From Anoxybacillus tengchongensis (GTDB lineage Bacteria; Bacillota; Bacilli; Bacillales; Anoxybacillaceae): a stretch of DNA of 64,000 nucleotides. Made by a program: the position numbers and the translations under genes. Positions 23,941-33,770 of the stretch are shown here, in pieces. Location of the stretch: the NCBI RefSeq assembly GCF_014201585.1, contig NZ_JACHES010000002.1, forward strand, positions 186,001 to 250,000, given 5' to 3'. The notes under the pieces were generated by a model, which did no database searches, had not been told where the DNA came from, and saw nothing but the letters and a program-made list of their open reading frames with translations. Every line of letters begins with the position of its first letter. Positions within the stretch are counted from its first letter, which is position 1.

Positions 23941-23983
23941 ACGATGACGTCATTTCTTTAGAGATTTTGTCAGATGATGAAAA

Positions 23984-24012
23984 TAAAAAAAACGCCCACA
24001 CGTAGTGAGCGT
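23984..24012 (-). terminator. Terminator of ftsAZ
   Basis: ACGCTCAC pairs with GTGGGCGT (one G-U) on the minus strand, followed by a run of seven or more T residues. It separates ftsZ from the spoIIG promoter. Confidence 0.85.
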
Positions 24013-24016
24013 TTTT

Positions 24017-25135
24017 TTAACGGCGACGATTGCGGTTGCGCAGGAAAGCTGGAATGTCAAGCGGGTCTTCTGCTTGTTGTCCGCGCGTTGGCGAGTAGTC
24101 AATCGGCTCTTCTTTTTTCTCGCGTTTGACGCCAACGTTCGGTTTGACAACCGCTTGTCGTGTTGCTTTCGCTTGGTTCACTTCTTCGTTAAATCCAGTC
24201 GCGATGACAGTCACGATAATTTCGTCTTTTAAGTTTTCGTTAATGACCGAACCAAAAATCATATTGACATCTTGGTCGGCAGCTGATGCGACGATGTCAG
24301 CTGCTTCTTGCACTTCGTACAAGCTTAAGTTCGTTCCACCTGTAATGTTCATTAGTACGCCTTGTGCACCGTCGATGGACGTTTCTAATAGCGGGCTAGA
24401 GATCGCTTTTTTCGCTGCTTCTGCGGCGCGGTTCTCTCCTGTTGCTACACCGATTCCCATAAGAGCTGAACCTTTATTCGACATAATCGTTTTCACATCA
24501 GCAAAATCTAAGTTAATTAATCCCGGTACGGCAATTAAGTCGGAGATGCCTTGTACCCCTTGACGAAGCACGTTGTCTGCTTCGCGGAACGCTTCTAACA
24601 TCGGCGTATTTTTGTCAACAATTTCTAACAGACGATCGTTCGGAATGACGATGAGTGTATCGACTGCTTCTTTCATCGCCGCAATACCGCTTGCCGCTTG
24701 CATCGCACGCTTTCTTCCTTCAAACGTAAACGGGCGTGTGACGACGCCAACAGTAAGTGCACCTAAATCACGCGCGATTTGAGCGATGACTGGAGCCGCC
24801 CCCGTTCCTGTTCCTCCGCCCATGCCGGCTGTAACGAATACCATATCGGCACCTTTGAGCGCCTCTTCAATTTGCTCTTTACTTTCTTCCGCTGCTTTTT
24901 TTCCTACCTCTGGATTTGCTCCTGCACCTAATCCACGCGTCAATTTCGCACCAATTTGTAGCTTAATTGGTGCCTTTGATAAGTTTAACGCTTGGGCGTC
25001 TGTATTGACTGCAATAAATTCAACACCTTGTACTCCGTGTTCAATCATGCGATTGACAGCGTTATTTCCGCCGCCGCCGACACCAATTACTTTAATTGTC
25101 GCTAACTGATCAACAGTCGTGTCAAACTCCAACAT
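24017..25135 (-). CDS. ftsZ: Cell division protein FtsZ
   Basis: Tubulin-like GTPase that builds the division ring. 372 residues: GTP-binding N-terminal domain with the tubulin signature GGGTGTG at residues 106-112, the T7 loop NLDFADVK, a variable linker, and the C-terminal conserved [12 protein letters not shown] peptide that binds FtsA, SepF and other partners. ATG at 25135 ([10 protein letters not shown]) has AGGAGG upstream; an earlier in-frame ATG overlaps that site. Co-transcribed with ftsA. Confidence 0.98.
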   Translation of the reverse strand: MLEFDTTVDQLATIKVIGVGGGGNNAVNRMIEHGVQGVEFIAVNTDAQALNLSKAPIKLQIGAKLTRGLGAGANPEVGKKAAEESKEQIEEALKGADMVFVTAGMGGGTGTGAAPVIAQIARDLGALTVGVVTRPFTFEGRKRAMQAASGIAAMKEAVDTLIVIPNDRLLEIVDKNTPMLEAFREADNVLRQGVQGISDLIAVPGLINLDFADVKTIMSNKGSALMGIGVATGENRAAEAAKKAISSPLLETSIDGAQGVLMNITGGTNLSLYEVQEAADIVASAADQDVNMIFGSVINENLKDEIIVTVIATGFNEEVNQAKATRQAVVKPNVGVKREKKEEPIDYSPTRGQQAEDPLDIPAFLRNRNRRR

Positions 25136-25161
25136 GATAATCCTCCTAGCCATTCAAATTG

Positions 25162-26442
25162 TCATTCAAAAAAGTATCCGAAAAATTTCTTGACTTTATG
25201 TGCTAAATGTTCTTCTTTTTGTTTTGGTTTTGCTGGCGCTTTATGCACCTTTTTCTCCGCTTGGAAATCGTTTGACGCGCTAGAAGAAAGAACGGGAACG
25301 TGTCTTCCTTGTAACTTCGCATTTTTATAAGCGAATTGAATTAAACCGACACCGTTTGTGTATTGTGGATCGCGAACACCAATATAATCCGGCATCGCGA
25401 CACGAACAGTGTGTCCAAAAATCGCTTCGGCAAGTTCTAATACGCCCGGCATATTGACTGTTCCACCGGTTAACACATATCCGCCAGCCAAATCGCGAAA
25501 TCCGCGTCGACGAATTTCTGCTTGTGCCATTTGTAAAATTTCTTCTACACGCGCTTCAATCATATCCGCAATTTCCAATTGGCTAAATTGTTGATGTTGG
25601 TCAGTTCCGATAATGGGAACGCTAAATACTTCTTCTTCAGAAGCAAGATCGTAAAATGCATGTCCATGTTTTAGTTTAATGCGTTCTGCATCTTCTGTCG
25701 ACGTACGCATGCCGATCGATAAATCTTTTGTAATATGTTCCCCACCGATTGGAAGCACGGTCGTTGCTTGTAAAAATCCTTGTTCAAACACAGCGACCGT
25801 CGTTGAACCGCCACCGATATCAATAAGTGCCACACCTAAGTTTTTTTCATCTTTCGATAGGGCAATTGAGGCTGCCGCTAGCGGTTGAAGACATACATCA
25901 AGCACTTCTAACCCCGCTCGTTCAACACAGCGAAGCACGTTATGTAAAGCTGTTTTTGATGCGGTAATCATCGTTCCTTCCATTTCTAATCGCACGCCTA
26001 ACATGCCGCGCGGATCGTTAATTCCATCAAGTCCGTCAACGATAAACTGTTTTGGAATAACATCAATAATTTCGCGCTCTGGTGGGACGGAAACGACTTG
26101 GGCTGCTTCGATGACGCGCGTGACGTCTTCATTCGTAATTTCTTTATTTTCGCTTGATACAGCGACAATCCCATGACACGGTTGAAGTTGAATATGATTG
26201 CCGTTTACTCCGACAATGGCGCCTTTAATCGTTACGCCGACCATCCGTTCCGCTTGTTCAATCGCTCGTTTAATCGATTGTACCGTTTCATCTATATCAA
26301 TAATGGAGCCTTTTTTCAGCCCTTGCGATTTCACATTGCCGACACCGATAATGTTTAACTGATCGTTAATCATTTCGCCAATGATGACTTTTACACTGGA
26401 CGTACCGATGTCAAGACTAACATAAAAATCGTTGCTGTTCAT
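25162..26442 (-). CDS. ftsA: Cell division protein FtsA
   Basis: Actin-like membrane tether for FtsZ. 426 residues with the actin-fold nucleotide motifs SLDIGTSSVKV at the N terminus, LIDIGGGSTTVAVF in the middle, and GYVLTGGTVNMPG near the C terminus. It ends in a short amphipathic helix (HKVKKFFGYFFE) that inserts in the membrane, preceded by a basic low-complexity linker. ATG at 26442 has AAAGGAGGTG upstream. Confidence 0.97.
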   Translation of the reverse strand: MNSNDFYVSLDIGTSSVKVIIGEMINDQLNIIGVGNVKSQGLKKGSIIDIDETVQSIKRAIEQAERMVGVTIKGAIVGVNGNHIQLQPCHGIVAVSSENKEITNEDVTRVIEAAQVVSVPPEREIIDVIPKQFIVDGLDGINDPRGMLGVRLEMEGTMITASKTALHNVLRCVERAGLEVLDVCLQPLAAASIALSKDEKNLGVALIDIGGGSTTVAVFEQGFLQATTVLPIGGEHITKDLSIGMRTSTEDAERIKLKHGHAFYDLASEEEVFSVPIIGTDQHQQFSQLEIADMIEARVEEILQMAQAEIRRRGFRDLAGGYVLTGGTVNMPGVLELAEAIFGHTVRVAMPDYIGVRDPQYTNGVGLIQFAYKNAKLQGRHVPVLSSSASNDFQAEKKVHKAPAKPKQKEEHLAHKVKKFFGYFFE

Positions 26443-26494
26443 TCTGGTGGCACCTCCTTTACAAAATGAACGTTGTTATGTATATCAACACTAT

Positions 26495-26521
26495 ATTCCA
26501 CATCCGAACAGCATTCCCTTT
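26495..26521 (-). promoter_or_regulatory. Candidate sigma-H promoter of ftsAZ
   Basis: AAAGGGAAT (complement of 26513-26521) and GTGGAAT (complement of 26495-26501) with an 11-nt spacer match the sigma-H consensus RnAGGAWWW-N11/12-RnnGAAT with one mismatch. In B. subtilis the ftsAZ P2 promoter is sigma-H-dependent and lies in the same gap. Confidence 0.65.
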
Positions 26522-26522
26522 T

Positions 26523-26882
26523 TTATAAACGATTTTTTTGGCGGCTTTCTAACCATTTCGTCAGCAAAATTCGGCGGATGACAGCGATGTTTTGAAACAG
26601 GCGCACACCGAACGCAAATACAGCTGCTAAATACAAGTCTACACCAAGATGCACACCGAGAAAAGCTAAACTTGTTGCTAAAATAATATTAAAAAAAAAT
26701 CCAGATACAAATACGTGCTCATCGTAAATATTTTGCAAATGTGCACGAATGCCGCCTATGAGCGTATCAAACGCTGCGAGCACCGCGATGGATAAGTAGT
26801 TCGCATATTCGCTCGGAATGCGCCAATCCGTCAACAATCCGAGCAATATGCCAATGACGAGGCCAAGCAACGGAAGCCACAT
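26523..26882 (-). CDS. sbp: Small basic family protein Sbp (DUF1290)
   Basis: 119 residues with three or four membrane helices and a basic C-terminal tail (WLESRQKNRL). DUF1290 proteins are found just upstream of ftsA in many Firmicutes and have no established function. The conserved core SIAVLAAFDTLIGGIRAHL and FGVRLFQNIAVIRR is clear. ATG at 26882 gives the family start MWLPLLGLV with 8-nt spacing from AGGAGG; ATG at 26885 is an alternative. It overlaps no neighbour after this choice except the ylxX end region. Confidence 0.9.
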   Translation of the reverse strand: MWLPLLGLVIGILLGLLTDWRIPSEYANYLSIAVLAAFDTLIGGIRAHLQNIYDEHVFVSGFFFNIILATSLAFLGVHLGVDLYLAAVFAFGVRLFQNIAVIRRILLTKWLESRQKNRL

Positions 26883-26887
26883 CATGT

Positions 26888-27604
26888 TCACCTCCTAGCA
26901 TCTTCGACTGCTTCCATTTGTTTGACGCGCACCGTCCCATCGTATGGAGGAATGACGACACGTTGTTGTGGCTCTGAAATCGTAAGAAGTAAATTTTCAA
27001 GGGCAAAGTCATCGGCAATCGTCGACGCTTTGAGCCGGTTGTACATTTTTTCTGCGTCTACCGCAATCACTTTAATTTCAAAAGGGAAAGAGTGTAGCGG
27101 GTACGAATCCACTTTCGTCACACCGTTAATGTCGCGAATGACCGTCGTGTTGACGATGCGTTGATCAGCAATCGATACATATTGAGCGCCATACATATTT
27201 AATTCATTCATGAGTCGGCGAAGCAACTCAGCAGACACCGTGTCGCTAAGCGGACCGACGTATGATTCATCATACATTTGTTCGACATAAAGCACGACAC
27301 CTTCCCCGACCACTTCCGTTAGCCCTGCTTCTTTTTTTAATTCCTCTACCGTTTGACGAAGAATGGCTCCTTTATTTTCTGAACGCTGTTGCTCATATTT
27401 TTCTAACGTTTCTTCATACTTTCGTATTTCCTGCAACAGTTGTTTATGTAACTCTTGCTCTTTTTTTAAATCTTGTCGTATTTCCCATATGTCACGTGTG
27501 TCGCGCACATCTGGTTCGTGGCTCGTTTGAAATTGGATCGCCAACATGAAACCGATAATAAGCGACACAAACGTAAAATGCCATGTCGTTTTTCGCGTCA
27601 ACAT
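26888..27604 (-). CDS. ylxX: DUF881 family protein YlxX
   Basis: 238 residues: an N-terminal membrane anchor (residues ~10-25), an extracellular coiled coil (~35-90), and a DUF881 domain with GEGVVLYVEQMYD and IRDINGVTKVDSYPL. DUF881 proteins occur as tandem copies in the division cluster of Firmicutes; their function is unknown, although location and topology suggest an accessory divisome or envelope role. ATG at 27604 has AGGAGGAGCG upstream. It is the shorter-spaced of two paralogues here. Confidence 0.88.
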   Translation of the reverse strand: MLTRKTTWHFTFVSLIIGFMLAIQFQTSHEPDVRDTRDIWEIRQDLKKEQELHKQLLQEIRKYEETLEKYEQQRSENKGAILRQTVEELKKEAGLTEVVGEGVVLYVEQMYDESYVGPLSDTVSAELLRRLMNELNMYGAQYVSIADQRIVNTTVIRDINGVTKVDSYPLHSFPFEIKVIAVDAEKMYNRLKASTIADDFALENLLLTISEPQQRVVIPPYDGTVRVKQMEAVEDARR

Positions 27605-27615
27605 CGCTCCTCCTC

Positions 27616-28308
27616 TTATTTTTGCATTAGCGGTTCCATTGTAATTTCCGATTTTTCTACAATGTCAACAACAATATGGTCGCTCGTTAGTTGGTCTTTG
27701 ACGCCACCAGCGATCGTTAACGCAGGGATCAGTACGTTCGGGTCGCCAATCGCTTGAATAACGAACGGGGCGGGGTGTTGCATCCCATCTATTTCAATGA
27801 CCGGGCCGTTGCAAACGATATACGATCGGTGCGATAATCGTTGACCGTTAATGGATATCGCAGACGCCCCGGCAATCAATAGTTCATTGACAACTTGAAA
27901 CACATGTTGTTCGTGAACAATGTAGTTTGTGGCGTTCGCTTCGGAAGGGATGTATGAAGCATCAGATAGCATGACTTCTACTCCTTTTCCTTTTACTTTC
28001 ACTTTGCCAAGATACATGCGCAATCGTTCCGCATCTTCGACAAGGTTAAAATAAACTCGCTCCTCGCTTGCTAATTCTTTTTCCATTTCTCGAACGCGTT
28101 GCTGTTTTTTAAACAACTCTGCTTGTAGCTTTTGATTTTGTTCTTGCTGTTCAATAAGCTGTTGACGATACTCATATTCTTTATTCCATTGACGTTCAAG
28201 TTGGCGATTAGCCGTCTCTTTTTTCGTCAGTTGATAAGAGAATGCCAACATAAAGCCTAAAACTAAACAAACGAACGACAAAATAACATGGCTACCGTTC
28301 ATTTTCAT
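27616..28308 (-). CDS. ylxW: DUF881 family protein YlxW
   Basis: About 230 residues, a paralogue of the next gene: N-terminal membrane helix, a glutamine- and glutamate-rich coiled coil, then the DUF881 domain (GKGVEVMLSDASYIP, ISINGQRLSHRSYIVCNGPVIEIDG). The start is uncertain. In-frame ATG codons at 28329, 28320, 28308 and 28302 all lie within the 3' end of divIB, and only GAAGGGA at about 28327-28321 resembles a ribosome binding site; 28308 is preferred as the first at a workable distance. Function unknown. Confidence 0.85.
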   Translation of the reverse strand: MKMNGSHVILSFVCLVLGFMLAFSYQLTKKETANRQLERQWNKEYEYRQQLIEQQEQNQKLQAELFKKQQRVREMEKELASEERVYFNLVEDAERLRMYLGKVKVKGKGVEVMLSDASYIPSEANATNYIVHEQHVFQVVNELLIAGASAISINGQRLSHRSYIVCNGPVIEIDGMQHPAPFVIQAIGDPNVLIPALTIAGGVKDQLTSDHIVVDIVEKSEITMEPLMQK

Positions 28309-29074
28309 CGTTTTTGTCATTCCCTTCATCTGCTTCGTACGGTTTGAAATATGTGCTCATCTCTAAATGAAGGACGCCTTTTGCCCCCGGCTGTAATTGG
28401 CTGACGATCGAAGGATAATGAACAATTTTTTCCGAAAAACGATCGACGGTAGCACTCACTTCTATGCCATCATTCATATAGACAGTAATATGCCTTTGGT
28501 CCGATGAGTTTGGGGTATAATGAATTTCTGAGATGAGGTTTAAAATCGAACTTGGCGTGTTTGCCAATTGGGTAGCCATCTCTTGAATAGCCTCTCCTTC
28601 TTTCCATCCGACTAAAATCGGGGCATCGCTCGGAATCGCTCGTTTTGCATGCGTCAACACCTTTCCGTTATCTAAAATCGGCAAAAAGGAATGCTTGTCC
28701 AAAATGTAAGCGATCCGCTTTCGTTCAACGACAACAATATCAATGCGATTCGGAATTCGTTTTTTGACATGTACTTCTTCCACTTCGGGATGTTGTTTAA
28801 TTCGCTGTTCCACTTCCGCTTTTTTTACTTTCCAAAAGCTCGTCTTTTTCGTCACGCCACTTAATTGAATAATATCTTTGGAAGCGATATGATGATTCCC
28901 TTCGACGTGGATGACGGCAACGTTGCTTAGTGGCGACTGCGCGTACACGACGCCTAACAAAAGCATAAAAAATAAAGCGATATATGCAATGAGTAAGCGA
29001 TTCGCGCGTTGTCTTCGCTGCTCTTTTAATTTTGGCACACGTTCTTCAAGAACAACAACTTTTCCTTTTCCCAT
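28292..29074 (-). CDS. divIB: Cell division protein DivIB (FtsQ)
   Basis: Bitopic divisome protein that interacts with DivIC and FtsL and supports PBP2B. 260 residues: a basic cytoplasmic tail, one membrane helix at about residues 27-45, a POTRA domain (SNVAVIHVEGNHHIASKDI...), the beta domain, and an acidic hydrophilic C terminus. ATG at 29074 has GAGGTGGAGTG upstream. It is preceded by its own promoter-like element and a leader hairpin. Confidence 0.94.
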   Translation of the reverse strand: MGKGKVVVLEERVPKLKEQRRQRANRLLIAYIALFFMLLLGVVYAQSPLSNVAVIHVEGNHHIASKDIIQLSGVTKKTSFWKVKKAEVEQRIKQHPEVEEVHVKKRIPNRIDIVVVERKRIAYILDKHSFLPILDNGKVLTHAKRAIPSDAPILVGWKEGEAIQEMATQLANTPSSILNLISEIHYTPNSSDQRHITVYMNDGIEVSATVDRFSEKIVHYPSIVSQLQPGAKGVLHLEMSTYFKPYEADEGNDKNDENER

Positions 29075-29116
29075 TCACTCCACCTCGGTCGATGGACCAA
29101 ATCAAAATAACAAGAA

Positions 29117-29147
29117 AACTAACGGCGCATATGAGCAACCGTTAGTT
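29117..29147 (-). terminator. Hairpin between murB and divIB (terminator or leader attenuator)
   Basis: A perfect 9-bp stem AACTAACGG/CCGTTAGTT with a 13-nt loop, followed on the minus strand by TTTTCTTGTTATTTT. It can end the murB transcript, but the promoter at 29164-29172 lies upstream of it, so it would also be in the divIB leader. Confidence 0.65.
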
Positions 29148-29163
29148 CATTGTCTCTATTTTT

Positions 29164-29172
29164 ATTATAGCA
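29164..29172 (-). promoter_or_regulatory. Extended -10 promoter before divIB
   Basis: TGCTATAAT on the minus strand is a perfect extended -10 (TGnTATAAT) in an AT-rich gap. No convincing -35 is seen. Confidence 0.5.
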
Positions 29173-29205
29173 TAATATAGAAAAAATTAGGATGGGGAAA
29201 ATGTA

Positions 29206-30114
29206 TTACTTCCGCCCAACAATTTCAACTTCTGTTTGCAATGATACGCCGTATAAGTCATAAATCGTCTTCTTCACATAATCGATGAGCTCGAGCACAT
29301 CTTTTGCCGTTGCTCCGCCGGCGTTGACGATAAAATTCGCATGTTGTTCAGAAATTTTTGCTCCGCCAATCGTATATCCTTTTAGCCCCGCTTGTTCGAT
29401 CAACTGACCAGCGTATTGTGGAAGGGGGTTGCGAAAGATGCTTCCCGCACACGGGTAGTTCCACGGTTGTGTTTCGCGGCGATAATCTTTATTTTTTTGC
29501 ATGGCTGCCACAATTTCATCGCGGTTTCCTTTTTTCATTTCAAGCATGGCTGCGATGCAAATGCCTTTACGCTTTGTTTGTAGGACGGACGTACGATACG
29601 AAAATTCCATCTCTTCATTTGTTAACCATTCAATCGTTCCGTCCTCAAACAAAATTTGTGCTTTTTTCACGATGCGCGACATATCGGAACCGTGAGCGCC
29701 GGCGTTCATATATACCGCTCCGCCCACCGTTCCCGGAATGCCTCCCGCGAACTCAAGGCCGGACAACCCTTGTTTACTAATGACGGTCGCCAGTTTAATG
29801 AGCGAATATCCTCCGCCAACTGTCACTTCTGTATCATGAATGTATAAATCATCTAATCCTTCACCAAGTTTAATGACAACACCTTCAATCCCTTCATCTA
29901 ATACGAGTAAGTTCGAACCGCGACCGATCGCACGCCAAGGTACATCATATTTTCGGACGATTTCCATCGTCTTTTTTAAACCATCTATATTTTTTGGCTC
30001 AACGAAAAGGTCAGCAGGTCCGCCAATTTTAATTGTTGTATGACTGGCCATACGCTCGTTTTCTTTCACTGTTCCAACGTTAGCTTGCAGGAGCTCTTCA
30101 CGTAGTTTTTCCAA
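29206..30114 (-). CDS. murB: UDP-N-acetylenolpyruvoylglucosamine reductase
   Basis: FAD enzyme that reduces UDP-GlcNAc-enolpyruvate to UDP-MurNAc with NADPH. 302 residues, the shorter type II enzyme of Gram-positives. FAD-binding sequences [11 protein letters not shown] and [18 protein letters not shown] are clear; the catalytic serine is S225 in CAGSIFRNP. The start is TTG at 30114, with AGGAGG 7 nt away and no usable in-frame ATG near it. Ordered after murG as in B. subtilis. Confidence 0.96.
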   Translation of the reverse strand: MEKLREELLQANVGTVKENERMASHTTIKIGGPADLFVEPKNIDGLKKTMEIVRKYDVPWRAIGRGSNLLVLDEGIEGVVIKLGEGLDDLYIHDTEVTVGGGYSLIKLATVISKQGLSGLEFAGGIPGTVGGAVYMNAGAHGSDMSRIVKKAQILFEDGTIEWLTNEEMEFSYRTSVLQTKRKGICIAAMLEMKKGNRDEIVAAMQKNKDYRRETQPWNYPCAGSIFRNPLPQYAGQLIEQAGLKGYTIGGAKISEQHANFIVNAGGATAKDVLELIDYVKKTIYDLYGVSLQTEVEIVGRK

Positions 30115-30154
30115 TGTTTTACCTCCTCTACCTTTTTCCTATATCGTATGCAAT

Positions 30155-31246
30155 TTATGAAATCATCTCCACCATGACGCGATATAAACGTTCCGCTGCA
30201 TCGCGAATACCTAGTCGAAACGCCGCTTCTTTCATGTTTGTCAACGTCTGTTCGTCTAACAAAATGCGGTCGATATCGTCAAGCAAATGCGCACCTGTCA
30301 ATTCACTTTCTAAACGAACGATCGCTGCTCCTTTTTTCTCAAGCGCCCGGGCATTTTTTTCTTGGTGATTATTTGTCACATACGGGCTCGGAATTAAAAT
30401 GCTCGGAATGCCGAGCGCTGTAATTTCTGCTAGCGTCGTTGCACCTGCACGCGCAACGATTACATCGACCCCACCTAACACTTCCGGCATGTTGTGAATA
30501 AATGGACGAATGATGACGTTTGGCGGATTGCCGACATCGCCTACTGCCTTTATTACTTTATCATAATGAACGTCGCCTGTAACATATAAAAATTGATACG
30601 GTTTTTGTTCGACTTCATGAAGCACTTGTAAAAACGCCTCATTGATCGGACGGGCACCGCGACTGCCACCGACAATGAGTACCGTCTTTTTCTGTTCATC
30701 TAATCCGAGCGATCGTCTCGCTTCCCGTCCGTCTTTTCCTACGACTTCTGACGCGCGCGGGTTTCCTGTTAATACAACTTTTTTGTTTGGAAAATATTCC
30801 TTTGTTTCTTCGAAGCAAACGGCAACTTTATCGGCATAACGGCTTAAAAACGTATTCGTCAATCCCGGGATGCTGTTTTGTTCATGAATGATCGTCGGGA
30901 TGCCTAATCTCGCTGCTGCATATACGACAGGTCCGCATACGTATCCCCCTGTGCCGAGCACAACGTCTGGTTTGTATTGTTTCAACAGTTTTTTGCATGC
31001 GTGAACACTTTTTATAAAGCGAACGAGCGTTTTGACGTTTTCCAATGAAAGACTACGTTTTAATCCACTAATGTCAATCGCATGAAACGGGATGTTTTCT
31101 CTTGGAACGATCGTGCTTTCTAACCCTTTTTTTGTCCCAATATATAATACATCGACGTTTGGATGTTGTTTTTTTACTTCATGAATAAACGCAAGCGCAG
31201 GATAAATATGACCTCCTGTTCCGCCACCACTCACTACAATTTTCAT
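30155..31246 (-). CDS. murG: UDP-GlcNAc:lipid I N-acetylglucosaminyltransferase MurG
   Basis: Adds GlcNAc to lipid I to form lipid II at the inner face of the membrane. 363 residues, GT-B fold. The glycine-rich [13 protein letters not shown] near the N terminus, [11 protein letters not shown], and the UDP-GlcNAc-site sequences [10 protein letters not shown] and [10 protein letters not shown] are visible. ATG at 31246 has AAGGGGGAAAAG upstream. A hairpin separates it from spoVE. Confidence 0.97.
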   Translation of the reverse strand: MKIVVSGGGTGGHIYPALAFIHEVKKQHPNVDVLYIGTKKGLESTIVPRENIPFHAIDISGLKRSLSLENVKTLVRFIKSVHACKKLLKQYKPDVVLGTGGYVCGPVVYAAARLGIPTIIHEQNSIPGLTNTFLSRYADKVAVCFEETKEYFPNKKVVLTGNPRASEVVGKDGREARRSLGLDEQKKTVLIVGGSRGARPINEAFLQVLHEVEQKPYQFLYVTGDVHYDKVIKAVGDVGNPPNVIIRPFIHNMPEVLGGVDVIVARAGATTLAEITALGIPSILIPSPYVTNNHQEKNARALEKKGAAIVRLESELTGAHLLDDIDRILLDEQTLTNMKEAAFRLGIRDAAERLYRVMVEMIS

Positions 31247-31279
31247 CGCTTTTCCCCCTTATCGAAAGTAACAGAAGAA

Positions 31280-31300
31280 GCTGACTTCCGTGAAGTCAGC
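31280..31300 (-). terminator. Hairpin between spoVE and murG
   Basis: Perfect 9-bp stem GCTGACTTC/GAAGTCAGC with a 3-nt loop directly after the spoVE stop; the following TTCTTCTG is only moderately T-rich, so termination may be partial. Confidence 0.6.
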
Positions 31301-31302
31301 CT

Positions 31303-32403
31303 TTAATATCGCGCATAACGGCTAATGTTTAACAAGACACCAATCGCCATAAGCATAAGCGTCAATGACGAACCGCCATAGCTTAAAAACGGCAATGTAA
31401 TGCCTGTCACCGGCATTAATCCGGTCACGACTCCGATATTAATCATGACTTGAATCGCGACCATCGCAATGATGCCGACAGCTAAAAAACTGCCGTATAA
31501 ATCAGGCGCCCCTAAGGCGATGCGAATGCCACGCCAAAGCAATAAACTGAAAAGAAGCAGCACGAGCGAACCGCCGATAAATCCGAGTTCTTCTGCTAAA
31601 ATAGCAAAAATAAAGTCGGTTTGTGGCTCAGGCAAGTAAAAAAACTTTTGGCGGCTTTGCCCGAGTCCAAGCCCGAACAGCCCGCCCGGCCCGATCGCAT
31701 AAAGCGATTGAATAATTTGAAAACCGCTACCTAGCGGATCTTCCCATGGATTTAAAAATGACGTAATGCGCTTAATACGATACGGAGCGGATAACACGAG
31801 TCCAGCAAACCCTGCCAATCCGAGCAAACCGAGGACGAGGAAATGGCTCATGCGCGCGCCAGCGACAAAAATCATGACGACGCACGTGCCAACCATGACC
31901 GTTCCCGTCCCTAAATCCGGTTGTAACATAATCATACCAAATGCAATAAACACGAGCGTTAAAGACGGAAGTAACCCTTGTTTAAATGATGCGATTTTTT
32001 TTTGGTTTTCAGATAAATATTTTGCTAAAAATGCGATCATCGCCATTTTCATAAATTCAGATGGCTGAATAGAAAATGCACCAACGCCAATCCAGCTGCG
32101 CGAACCGTTGCGCACCATGCCGATACCTGGAATTAAGACGAGAACGAGAAGTATAAAACAAACAATGAGCAACACTTTCGCCCACGTGCGCCACGTCCAA
32201 TAGTCGATGTTCATGAAAAAAAACATCGCTACAATGCCAATCCCTGCAAACAATAGTTGGCGTTTCGCAAAGAAAAACGAATCATGAAACTTGTAATCCG
32301 CCCAAATGGCGCTAGCGCTATACACCATAATAAGCCCGATCGCCAACAACGAAAACGTGATGATCATTAACAAAAAATCAGGTGCAGACTTTTTTCCATG
32401 CAA
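31303..32403 (-). CDS. spoVE: SEDS peptidoglycan polymerase SpoVE (FtsW/RodA family)
   Basis: Ten-helix membrane glycosyltransferase of the SEDS family. The sequence and the place between murD and murG match SpoVE, which makes spore cortex peptidoglycan with SpoVD, rather than FtsW (encoded elsewhere in Bacillus). 366 residues. Key segments: MVYSASAIWA, RNGSRSWIGVGAFSIQPSEF, LPEPQTDFIFAILAEELGF and the C-terminal PFLSYGGSS. TTG at 32403 was chosen: GAGG is 9 nt upstream and the resulting MHGKKSAPD aligns with the known SpoVE start; the first in-frame TTG precedes that site. Confidence 0.93.
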   Translation of the reverse strand: MHGKKSAPDFLLMIITFSLLAIGLIMVYSASAIWADYKFHDSFFFAKRQLLFAGIGIVAMFFFMNIDYWTWRTWAKVLLIVCFILLVLVLIPGIGMVRNGSRSWIGVGAFSIQPSEFMKMAMIAFLAKYLSENQKKIASFKQGLLPSLTLVFIAFGMIMLQPDLGTGTVMVGTCVVMIFVAGARMSHFLVLGLLGLAGFAGLVLSAPYRIKRITSFLNPWEDPLGSGFQIIQSLYAIGPGGLFGLGLGQSRQKFFYLPEPQTDFIFAILAEELGFIGGSLVLLLFSLLLWRGIRIALGAPDLYGSFLAVGIIAMVAIQVMINIGVVTGLMPVTGITLPFLSYGGSSLTLMLMAIGVLLNISRYARY

Positions 32404-32435
32404 TGCGGAACACCTCAATTTACTTAAAATTCGTC

Positions 32436-33770
32436 TTATTTAAGCTTATGCACCGCATGTACAAACATGTCCCCACGCTGTTCGAAAGTTTTATATTGAT
32501 CCCAACTTGCACACGCTGGGGAAAGTAAAATGACATCGCCCGGCGACGACCATTCATATGCGGCAAAAGCTGCTTGTTCCACATTATCGACACGTTTCAC
32601 TTGCTGTATTCCTGCTTCGCGCGCAATGCGTTCAATTTTTGGCGCCGTCTGTCCGAACGTAATGACGGCTTTCACATGTTGAAAGTAAGGGAGTAACTCA
32701 TCGAACTCGTTGCCGCGATCTAACCCACCGGCAAGTAAAATAACCGGCTCATGAAAAGCGCTTAACGCTTTTTGCGTCGCTAATATGTTTGTCGCTTTTG
32801 AATCGTTGTAAAATTTTCGTCCATTGATTTCAGCAACAAACTGCAAGCGATGCGCAACGCCTGTAAACGTCGTTAATACGCGACGAATCGAGTCATTGTC
32901 TGCACCTGCAAGCTTCGTTGCGGCAACAGCGGCTAATATATTTTCGAGATTGTGCGTCCCGCGTAACGCCACGTCGGTGATGTCGATAATTCGCTCGTCA
33001 TGAAAATAAATCGCTCCCTCTTTTACCGTTGCCCCGTACGATAATGGCGTAGTTGCAGAAAACGGCACTTTTTGTGCGCGGCTTTTTCCTGCTAATTGCA
33101 TGACAATCGGATCATCCGCATTGACGACAGCGTAGTCCGTTTCCGTTTGATTTTTAAAAATGTTTCCTTTCGCTTCTGCGTATGCTTCTTTCGTCCCGTG
33201 ATAATCTAAATGCGCATCGAAAATGTTTAACAACACAGCGATGTGCGGACGAAAACGGATCGTTCCGAGCAGTTGAAACGAAGATAATTCCATCACGATG
33301 ACATCATCTTTTGTCGCATGTTTGGCAACTTCGCACGCAACGGTTCCGATATTTCCTGCAATGAGCGGTCGCCGTTTCGCTTCTTGCAACATGTGATAAA
33401 TCAAGGTCGTCGTCGTCGTTTTTCCGTTTGAACCTGTAATGCCGATAATAGGGGCTTTTGACGTTTCATACGCAATTTCGACTTCCGTAATAATCGGAAT
33501 GTGTTTGTCGAGCGCTTTTTGGACGAGCGCATTGGAGTACGGAATGCCGGGATTTTTTACGACGAAATCAAACGGCTCATCGAGCAACTCAAGCGGATGA
33601 CCGCCACATACGAGACGGACGCCAAGCGCTTCTAACTCTTGTTTTTCCTGCTCACTCGGTTCATTGCGATCGTTGACAACAACATCGGCACCGAGCTCAC
33701 GAAGCCGTTTTGCTGCTGCCCATCCACTTTTGGCTAAACCTAATACGAACACTTTTTTTCCGTTGTACAT
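32436..33770 (-). CDS. murD: UDP-N-acetylmuramoylalanine--D-glutamate ligase
   Basis: Adds D-glutamate to UDP-MurNAc-L-Ala. 444 residues: N-terminal UDP-binding Rossmann domain ([15 protein letters not shown]), central ATP-binding domain with the P-loop [11 protein letters not shown], the DAHLDYHG metal-site segment, and a C-terminal ligase domain ([19 protein letters not shown]). ATG at 33770 shares a base with the mraY stop (TAATG); GTG at 33779 is inside the GAGGTG ribosome binding site. Confidence 0.97.
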   Translation of the reverse strand: MYNGKKVFVLGLAKSGWAAAKRLRELGADVVVNDRNEPSEQEKQELEALGVRLVCGGHPLELLDEPFDFVVKNPGIPYSNALVQKALDKHIPIITEVEIAYETSKAPIIGITGSNGKTTTTTLIYHMLQEAKRRPLIAGNIGTVACEVAKHATKDDVIVMELSSFQLLGTIRFRPHIAVLLNIFDAHLDYHGTKEAYAEAKGNIFKNQTETDYAVVNADDPIVMQLAGKSRAQKVPFSATTPLSYGATVKEGAIYFHDERIIDITDVALRGTHNLENILAAVAATKLAGADNDSIRRVLTTFTGVAHRLQFVAEINGRKFYNDSKATNILATQKALSAFHEPVILLAGGLDRGNEFDELLPYFQHVKAVITFGQTAPKIERIAREAGIQQVKRVDNVEQAAFAAYEWSSPGDVILLSPACASWDQYKTFEQRGDMFVHAVHKLK

